A stretch of 52,218 bases of DNA from Gammaproteobacteria bacterium. GTDB taxonomy: Bacteria > Pseudomonadota > Gammaproteobacteria > DSM-16500. Shown piece by piece: positions 46,956-52,218 of this stretch; the stretch's first letter is position 1; each line of letters starts with the position of its first letter. The stretch covers positions 1 to 52,218 of the forward strand of contig JAJONP010000003.1 of assembly GCA_021323555.1 (NCBI GenBank), given 5' to 3'. The notes under the pieces are model-generated. The model had not been told where the DNA came from and made no database searches. It was given only the letters and a program-made list of their open reading frames with translations. Made by a program: the position numbers and the translations under genes.

Positions 46956-48281
46956 CTACCTTATTTTCTGATTGTTTTCTCCTTGACGATTGTTTTGCTT
47001 TTGGGATTCTTGAGATTGTGGAAGCTCTGCCGTTGAACTTGACCAAAAAGACCAAAAACGTTGAGCAAGCGATTGTTTAGGTTCAGGCTCTGATAATGTC
47101 TCTACAGGCGTAATCTCTCGAGTAGGTTGTCTACTCGGTTCTGTTTTCCTAGCGTTGCTGAGAGCTGCCTGCATCCCAGCAGAAGTGGAGTAGGTGGGAT
47201 CGTTTGCGGCAGATTGAAATTCAGATTCAGGTTGAGATTCAGGTGTAGATTTGTTTTCTTTAGAAAATTTGTTATAGAGATACGTTAATCCCTCTCTTAC
47301 TGGATTGATAGCAAGCAATCCTAAACCGATAAGCCCTAAGAGAGGACCAATGCCAGGAATGGGTGCGCAAGCGACTAAGATGGCAGACAAGACATTGATA
47401 GATTTCCATGCGGCTTCATTTTTTTGTTTATTGACTTCTGCTTGTTCTAATAAATACTCGGGCGAGCCTTCTGGATATTTATCTCTTTTAGCCTCCGCTT
47501 TTCTAACTTCTACGAATGTTTCATTTATCCACCCCACCAGAGTTGCTGCAGCAATGAATACCCAACCAAGTGGTGTTGTGAGAACGCCTGCAAATCCCAA
47601 TACAGCTAATACTTGAAATGTAAAAATAAAGAATTGAAAGGCGGTGCTTTTTTTCAGCAGAGATTTTGCATCCCGCATTTCTTGTTTAGCAAATATCCCT
47701 GCTTCTTCAACTTCATGTTTTGTTCTAACGAGTTTAAACATACTGATGAGAAAATTAATAAACATGGTTGCAGCGATGAATGACGCATTGATAGGATAAA
47801 AAATAGGGCTAACACGTTCCAACGCTTTAGATATCCCCATACTCCAGGCAAAGAAGCAAGTCATAACGCCCTTTGCGCCAGTAGCAAGATAATTCATGAT
47901 AGTAAATAAATTAACACCATAATTTAATCGAGTAATGCGTTCCTCAATGGCTTTTTGCTTATTAAATTTTTTAATGAGTTTGTCTAGTTTAGCAATGTGT
48001 TCTTTTAAATCTTTTTCTGTGGTTAGATTGAGAGTGCCGATTAATGGAATAATCTCATCGATTTTTTTGATGATATTGGCTGTAATTTCTTCATCGGGTA
48101 TTTTTGTATGCAATTCTTGAATGATGTTGTTTAGCTTTAGAATGAGCTCTTCTTTTTTTCTGGCAATAGGATTAAAAATATCGGTAGCCGTTAGGTGGTT
48201 TTGGAGGCTATTTTGTAAAGCATCTAGCTTTTGTTGAAGACCTATAAGATCAAGATCTCTGGAATTTTGATTGCTTTTCAT
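46956..48281 (-). CDS. Multi-helix membrane protein, paralogue of 45278-46948
   Basis: The 441-residue protein has a helical, charged N-terminus (1-115), hydrophobic segments at about 122-150, 160-183, 212-252 and 296-326, and a polar tail with short Ser/Pro/Glu-rich stretches. The module SAILVACAPIPGIGPLLGLI matches the twice-used module of its neighbour. The two genes lie head to tail and are probably an ancient tandem duplication in one operon. They occupy the ruvB-tolQ junction, where ybgC is found in many relatives. Function unknown. Confidence 0.65.
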   Translation of the reverse strand: MKSNQNSRDLDLIGLQQKLDALQNSLQNHLTATDIFNPIARKKEELILKLNNIIQELHTKIPDEEITANIIKKIDEIIPLIGTLNLTTEKDLKEHIAKLDKLIKKFNKQKAIEERITRLNYGVNLFTIMNYLATGAKGVMTCFFAWSMGISKALERVSPIFYPINASFIAATMFINFLISMFKLVRTKHEVEEAGIFAKQEMRDAKSLLKKSTAFQFFIFTFQVLAVLGFAGVLTTPLGWVFIAAATLVGWINETFVEVRKAEAKRDKYPEGSPEYLLEQAEVNKQKNEAAWKSINVLSAILVACAPIPGIGPLLGLIGLGLLAINPVREGLTYLYNKFSKENKSTPESQPESEFQSAANDPTYSTSAGMQAALSNARKTEPSRQPTREITPVETLSEPEPKQSLAQRFWSFWSSSTAELPQSQESQKQNNRQGENNQKIR

Positions 48282-48398
48282 AATCTTATATCCTTACTAG
48301 TCTATTGAAAGATTTTGAACTCTATTTGGAGTATAGACGAAGATTTATAATTTTTTATTCATATTAATCATATAGTTACATTTTATTGGTTTATTGTT

Positions 48399-48426
48399 TG
48401 CACTTGATTAATAGGATGGATACTAT
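48399..48426 (+). promoter_or_regulatory. Candidate tol operon promoter
   Basis: TTGCAC (48399-48404) and TACTAT (48421-48426) are 16 bp apart and lie about 50 bases before the tolQ start. With the preceding genes on the other strand, tolQRA needs its own promoter here. Confidence 0.35.
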
Positions 48427-48477
48427 AAGCAGACGTTTAATTAATTTGACGGTAGAAATAGTAAGGGAGAATAAACA

Positions 48478-49179
48478 GTGAATATTGATTCCTCGTTGTG
48501 GGCTTATTTTATGAATGCTGGCATGATCGTAAAGCTAGTCTTGTTATTTTTAATAGGGGCTTCTATTGCTTCCTGGACTTATATCTTACAGCGTTCGCTC
48601 TATATCAAAGAAATACGAAATACAACAAAGCAATTTGAACATACCTTTTGGTCAGGGGGTGATTTGTCAGAAATGTATGCGAAGAGTGAACATGACAAAG
48701 CAAGCGTGCAAGGCATGGAAGCGATTTTCCTGGCAGGCTTCAAAGAATTTTTACGTCTGCATAAAACAGCCTCTGCAACGCCGGAAGAAATGATGGAGAG
48801 TGCTAAACGTGCAATGAAAGTAGCGCAAATGCGAGAGCAAGATAAATTAGAATTACATCTGCCTCTCTTAGCGACAGTGGGTTCAACCAGTCCTTATGTT
48901 GGATTGTTTGGTACAGTGTGGGGGATTATGTTGTCATTCCGCGCGCTAGCCCATGCGCAACAAGCTACTATTACGATGGTCGCGCCAGGCATTGCAGAAG
49001 CATTGGTGGCGACAGCCATGGGTTTATTTGCAGCTATTCCAGCCGTGATTGCGTATAATCGCTATGCTACAGAAATTGGGCGTTTATTGAATCGGTTTGA
49101 TGCTTTTCAAGATGAATTTGCCAATATTTTATTTCGTCAGGCACAACAAAGAATCAGTCAAATGGATACAGTGAGGTAA
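48478..49179 (+). CDS. tolQ: Tol-Pal system protein TolQ
   Basis: The 233-residue inner-membrane protein has three helices and the MotA/TolQ/ExbB signature LLATVGSTSPYVGLFGTVWGIM and AEALVATAMGLFAAIPAVIAYN. With TolR it forms the proton-driven motor of the Tol-Pal system, which draws the outer membrane in at division. The start is GTG 48478 with AAGGGAGA before it. No ybgC gene precedes it. Confidence 0.96.
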   Translation: MNIDSSLWAYFMNAGMIVKLVLLFLIGASIASWTYILQRSLYIKEIRNTTKQFEHTFWSGGDLSEMYAKSEHDKASVQGMEAIFLAGFKEFLRLHKTASATPEEMMESAKRAMKVAQMREQDKLELHLPLLATVGSTSPYVGLFGTVWGIMLSFRALAHAQQATITMVAPGIAEALVATAMGLFAAIPAVIAYNRYATEIGRLLNRFDAFQDEFANILFRQAQQRISQMDTVR

Positions 49180-49185
49180 TGCAGC

Positions 49186-49647
49186 ATGGCTCATTTTCAT
49201 CAACACAGATCACGTCAACCCATTGCTGAAATTAACGTTGTTCCATTTATTGATGTGATGCTTGTCTTATTAGTGATTTTTATGATTACTGCGCCTTTGC
49301 TAACCCAAGGCGTTAAAATTGATTTACCCAATACGGAGTCAAAAGCATTACCACCTGACCAAAAAGAGCCTCTTATTGTGACGATTGATAATGCAGGTCA
49401 TTTTTACTTAAATATTGCAAGCAAACCGAATCAGCCTGTCACGCCTCAGGTTTTAAGTCATTTAGTCACAACGCAATTAACCGCAAGTACAGCAGCAGGT
49501 GATCAACGCCCTGTATTAGTGCGCGGTGATAAAAGTGCGAATTATGGGAAAGTCGTTGAAGCAATGGTTTTATTGCAGGAAGCAGGGGCTAAAAGTGTAG
49601 GCTTAATCACGCAACCCATGCCGCACGATCCAATCGGCACGGGGTAA
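49186..49647 (+). CDS. tolR: Tol-Pal system protein TolR
   Basis: The 153-residue protein has one N-terminal helix with the essential Asp (VPFIDVMLVLLVIFMITAP) and a periplasmic domain ending VGLITQP. The Asp carries protons with TolQ. It begins six bases after tolQ and ends four before tolA. Confidence 0.96.
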   Translation: MAHFHQHRSRQPIAEINVVPFIDVMLVLLVIFMITAPLLTQGVKIDLPNTESKALPPDQKEPLIVTIDNAGHFYLNIASKPNQPVTPQVLSHLVTTQLTASTAAGDQRPVLVRGDKSANYGKVVEAMVLLQEAGAKSVGLITQPMPHDPIGTG

Positions 49648-49651
49648 TCGC

Positions 49652-50461
49652 ATGGCACTGCGACTACAGCAAGAAAATTCTTTTTATTATGCTGTACTGC
49701 TGCATTTAATTATTTTGGTAGGATTAATAGTCAGCGTTGATTTTAGTTCGCCGATGCCTGTCATAGAAAACTCTAAAAACCCAGAAGTGATTAACGCGGT
49801 GGTAATGGAGGCGCTGCCAATGCCGCCTTCAAGAATCATACAAAAACCAGCTGTGCCTGTTGTACTACCTAAACCCATTCCCACTGTTAAACCGACTGAA
49901 ATAATTAAATCGATTCAAAAAACACCTGATGTGCCTGTTAAAAAACCAGCGATTGCTATTTCAAATAAACCTGCTTTAACTAAGCCTGTTATCACTCAAC
50001 CGATTTTGAAAAAAGCAAGTATCGTTAAAAAAGAAAAAGCCATCCAAAATGCTTTTGAAAAGGAAATACAAGAAATAAAAGCAAAATCATTACAACAACA
50101 AATGCAACAAGAACAAAAACGCATTGCAGCAACGATGACACAGCAAATGCAGGGTATTGTTGATAAATATAAAGCGCTTATCTTGCAAACCATCAGCCAG
50201 CATTGGATTGTTCCAGGTCATGTAGATAAACACTTAACAGCAGAATTATTGATAAGAGTCGCACCCGGCGGCCTTGTTTTAGACGTACAAATTATTAAAG
50301 GCAGTGGCGATGCTGCGTTAGATCGCTCTGCGCGCGCGGCGGTATTTAATGCATCGCCATTGCCTGTGCCAACAGATGCAAATGCTTTTACATCTTTCAG
50401 GCAGTTTGTTTTGAAAGTGAAGCCAGAGAATGTGTTACGGGGTGATAGTTGGGTGAGTTAA
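49652..50461 (+). CDS. tolA: Cell envelope protein TolA
   Basis: The 269-residue protein has an N-terminal membrane helix (about 13-30), a Pro/Lys-rich region (about 50-120), a coiled-coil Gln/Glu/Lys stretch and a C-terminal TonB-like domain (HLTAELLIRVAPGGLVLDVQ, GDAALDRSARAAV). It spans the periplasm to link the TolQR motor to Pal and TolB. It is shorter than the 421-residue E. coli protein, mainly in the helical arm. tolB does not follow directly; two minus-strand genes intervene. Confidence 0.93.
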   Translation: MALRLQQENSFYYAVLLHLIILVGLIVSVDFSSPMPVIENSKNPEVINAVVMEALPMPPSRIIQKPAVPVVLPKPIPTVKPTEIIKSIQKTPDVPVKKPAIAISNKPALTKPVITQPILKKASIVKKEKAIQNAFEKEIQEIKAKSLQQQMQQEQKRIAATMTQQMQGIVDKYKALILQTISQHWIVPGHVDKHLTAELLIRVAPGGLVLDVQIIKGSGDAALDRSARAAVFNASPLPVPTDANAFTSFRQFVLKVKPENVLRGDSWVS

Positions 50462-50509
50462 TAGTTTCTATGTCATATCCACTGTATTTTAAAGTAGAAT
50501 CAGTTAATA

Positions 50510-50941
50510 CTATAACTTTCTACAATTAACAGTTATTTCAGTTTTTGGCTCGGCATATTTGTACATATTAAAAAGAGAATTCCAAAGTCCAGTGTTTTTA
50601 TAAACGGCCATAAATGTAAAATACTCATAACCATCATAGATGTTTCCAACCGACAAGCTGATATTTTTTTCAGATATTTCACCTTTTTCCAAGTAAGAGT
50701 CTGGAAATTCTTTTCTTCTTCCTTGCGTTTTTACTATAAGATTAGCATCATTAACAGTTGAATATTTTTGTGTGATATGGCAAGAGTATTCACCTTGTTT
50801 TAGATGGTATATTGTTATGCATTCATTATAGGGATGAAAAACACAGTCAGTTCCTAAATTGCAATTTTTATTATTGAATGGTTGATCAGCCAATACATTA
50901 ATGCTTAAAAGATAGAGTAATAAGGCTATTATTTTATTCAT
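50510..50941 (-). CDS. Small exported cysteine protein, copy 1
   Basis: This 143-residue protein starts at ATG 50941, with AGGAAAC upstream; the ATG at 50965 is less likely. A signal peptide (MNKIIALLLYLLSINVLA) is followed by a mature domain with the pattern NC..GTDCVFHPYN, LKQGEYSCHI and a final TEITVNC. The four Cys could form two disulfides. It is a paralogue of the gene at 50978-51418 and lies between tolA and tolB on the other strand. Function unknown. Confidence 0.65.
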   Translation of the reverse strand: MNKIIALLLYLLSINVLADQPFNNKNCNLGTDCVFHPYNECITIYHLKQGEYSCHITQKYSTVNDANLIVKTQGRRKEFPDSYLEKGEISEKNISLSVGNIYDGYEYFTFMAVYKNTGLWNSLFNMYKYAEPKTEITVNCRKL

Positions 50942-50977
50942 AAAATTTTGTTTCCTATACATCATTAATTAAAAACA

Positions 50978-51418
50978 CTATAGCCATGGTACTCTTTTAC
51001 AATTGACTGTTATCTCGGTATTGACTTCTTGTACTCGCTCGGTGAAATCGGGCTTTGTAGCTGAGAAAGTAAACTGGTAATCATATCTATCAAACAGGAT
51101 AACATTTTTTTCTAACGTTTTATTGGCTTCTAGGTTAAAATGTACTAAATCTCGGAGAGATTCTATATGCAGAACGACATTATTTGAGTTACTCGTTATA
51201 CGACAAGAATATTGACCTTGTGTTAAGGGCTTCATTACTGCTTTTTCGTAATCATAAGGATAAAAAATACAATCGGTCTCTGCGATACAATTTATCAATC
51301 TGGCAGGCGAATAATAACGAGAACGAGCATAACGATCACGGCCAGCAAATGCATTGATACTTAAACAACTGCATAGTAATAAACACACTATTTTAAGTAT
51401 TATTTTATTTAATTTCAT
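50978..51418 (-). CDS. Small exported cysteine protein, copy 2
   Basis: The 146-residue protein has a signal peptide ending SINAFA and a mature part sharing INC..ETDCIFYPYD, LTQGQYSCRI and TEITVNCKR with copy 1. Spacing and Cys positions are conserved, so the two arose by tandem duplication. They are likely periplasmic, outer-surface or secreted proteins. I recognise no family. Confidence 0.65.
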   Translation of the reverse strand: MKLNKIILKIVCLLLCSCLSINAFAGRDRYARSRYYSPARLINCIAETDCIFYPYDYEKAVMKPLTQGQYSCRITSNSNNVVLHIESLRDLVHFNLEANKTLEKNVILFDRYDYQFTFSATKPDFTERVQEVNTEITVNCKRVPWL

Positions 51419-51588
51419 TTATTTCTCCGTATGCCTAAAACCGCAAATAAATAAAAACCGCAATTATAAACAGCACAGTATAGAAAGGTAAAGGGTTAGT
51501 TTTGATTAAAGAAGCCTTGAGGCTGAAAAAAATATATGATATACATCACATTAGCCAGCATTCTCAAGTTTTAAATGGTTAATTTAAT

Positions 51589-52218
51589 ATGGTTCGAAAA
51601 TTCATTTTTATTTTATTGATAGGCTTGAGTACGGTTTTTTCCTATTCAGCCTCCGCCATGCTCAGCATGGAACTCACGCGTGGGGTAGCAGGTGCAATAC
51701 CCATCACTATTAAACCCTTTACTGTACAAGGCCAAACACCGCCACAAGATATTGCAACGATAATAGGGGATGATTTAAAAAATAGCGGGCGTTTTAAGCT
51801 TGCAAATGGAAATGTCGATAATGTAGTGGTAGGAACAGTGCGCGAAACCGGTGCCAATCGTTACCAGGTTACCTTTCAATTAATCGAAGCGTTTAAAGGT
51901 AAGCGTACCTCACAAGAAACCGTATTATTAAATCGTATATATACAGTGTCAGGGGGCGAATTACGTTCTCTGGCGCACCATATCAGTGATGCTATTTATC
52001 AACAAATTACAGGTGTGCGTGGTGTCTTTTCAACAAAATTGGCTTATATTCTTGTGCAACGCTCATCAAGCCCTACACGTTATATACTCGAAGTATCTGA
52101 TCAGGATGGCTATAACCCGCAGCCGCTCTTGACTTCAACAGATCCCATTATGTCACCTGCTTGGTCGTCTGATGGGAAACAAATAGCCTATGTTTCTTTC
52201 GAAAACCATCACGCTGCT
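51589..52218 (+). CDS. tolB: Tol-Pal system protein TolB, 3' end outside window
   Basis: From ATG 51589 the frame is open to the window end (210 codons). A signal peptide (VRKFIFILLIGLSTVFSYSASA) precedes the TolB N-terminal domain (MELTRGVAGAIPITIKPF). The first beta-propeller blade begins SDQDGYNPQPLL, DPIMSPAWSSDGKQIAYVSF. TolB is periplasmic and works with Pal and TolA. The segment between NSGRFKL and VVVGTV is about 20 residues shorter than usual in TolB, suggesting a loop deletion. The gene has its own upstream gap, so it may be transcribed separately from tolQRA. Confidence 0.95.
   Translation, partial: MVRKFIFILLIGLSTVFSYSASAMLSMELTRGVAGAIPITIKPFTVQGQTPPQDIATIIGDDLKNSGRFKLANGNVDNVVVGTVRETGANRYQVTFQLIEAFKGKRTSQETVLLNRIYTVSGGELRSLAHHISDAIYQQITGVRGVFSTKLAYILVQRSSSPTRYILEVSDQDGYNPQPLLTSTDPIMSPAWSSDGKQIAYVSFENHHAA

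Overview
The window is an AT-rich gammaproteobacterial chromosome segment. It carries housekeeping genes in recognisable gammaproteobacterial order (DUF502, aspS, yebC, ruvC, ruvA, ruvB, tolQ, tolR, tolA, tolB). It also holds many toxin-antitoxin pairs, decayed genes, large proteins of unknown function, and two paralogous proteins ending in eukaryote-type CaaX prenylation boxes. This mix suggests a host-associated or intracellular lineage such as the Legionellales (Legionella, Coxiella or Rickettsiella relatives). That placement is inference; no rRNA or Dot/Icm gene is present to test it.

Layout. 1-10580: a 5'-truncated large ORF followed in the same frame by a 2594-residue protein with a SecA-type helicase core; only one TAA separates the two. 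10753-13952: a four-gene Mla/MCE-type lipid transport operon. 14052-17312: a DUF4143 AAA ATPase, an RHH/PIN toxin-antitoxin pair and an MFS exporter. 17407-22223: a GIN-domain lipoprotein, an unknown protein and divergent serA/serB. 22273-25512: pcnB, which probably starts at an AUU codon as in E. coli, with an exported protein and a TPR-methyltransferase. 25604-25679: tRNA-Glu(CTC). 25910-29186: a MerR/TipAS regulator, a candidate new toxin-antitoxin pair, DinJ/YafQ with a clear operator, and a dead acetyltransferase gene.

29233-35557: an accessory stretch with an amidase that has a C-terminal membrane anchor, the two CaaX-box proteins (30376-31170 and 32530-33774), small membrane proteins, an Ada-like alkyltransferase, a FimT-like pseudopilin and an unknown helical protein. 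35764-38013: a second DUF4143 ATPase, a PilE-like pilin and WrbA.

38159-52218: the conserved aspS-yebC-ruvCAB-tolQRAB block. It is broken at three junctions by genes on the opposite strand. VapBC and an exported protein lie between ruvC and ruvA. Two paralogous multi-helix membrane proteins lie between ruvB and tolQ, where ybgC is often found. Two paralogous exported cysteine proteins lie between tolA and tolB. TolB runs off the window end.

The observations most worth following are the CaaX-box pair, the giant SecA-like protein with its in-frame stop, the AUU start of pcnB, and the perfect palindromic operators at the toxin-antitoxin loci.
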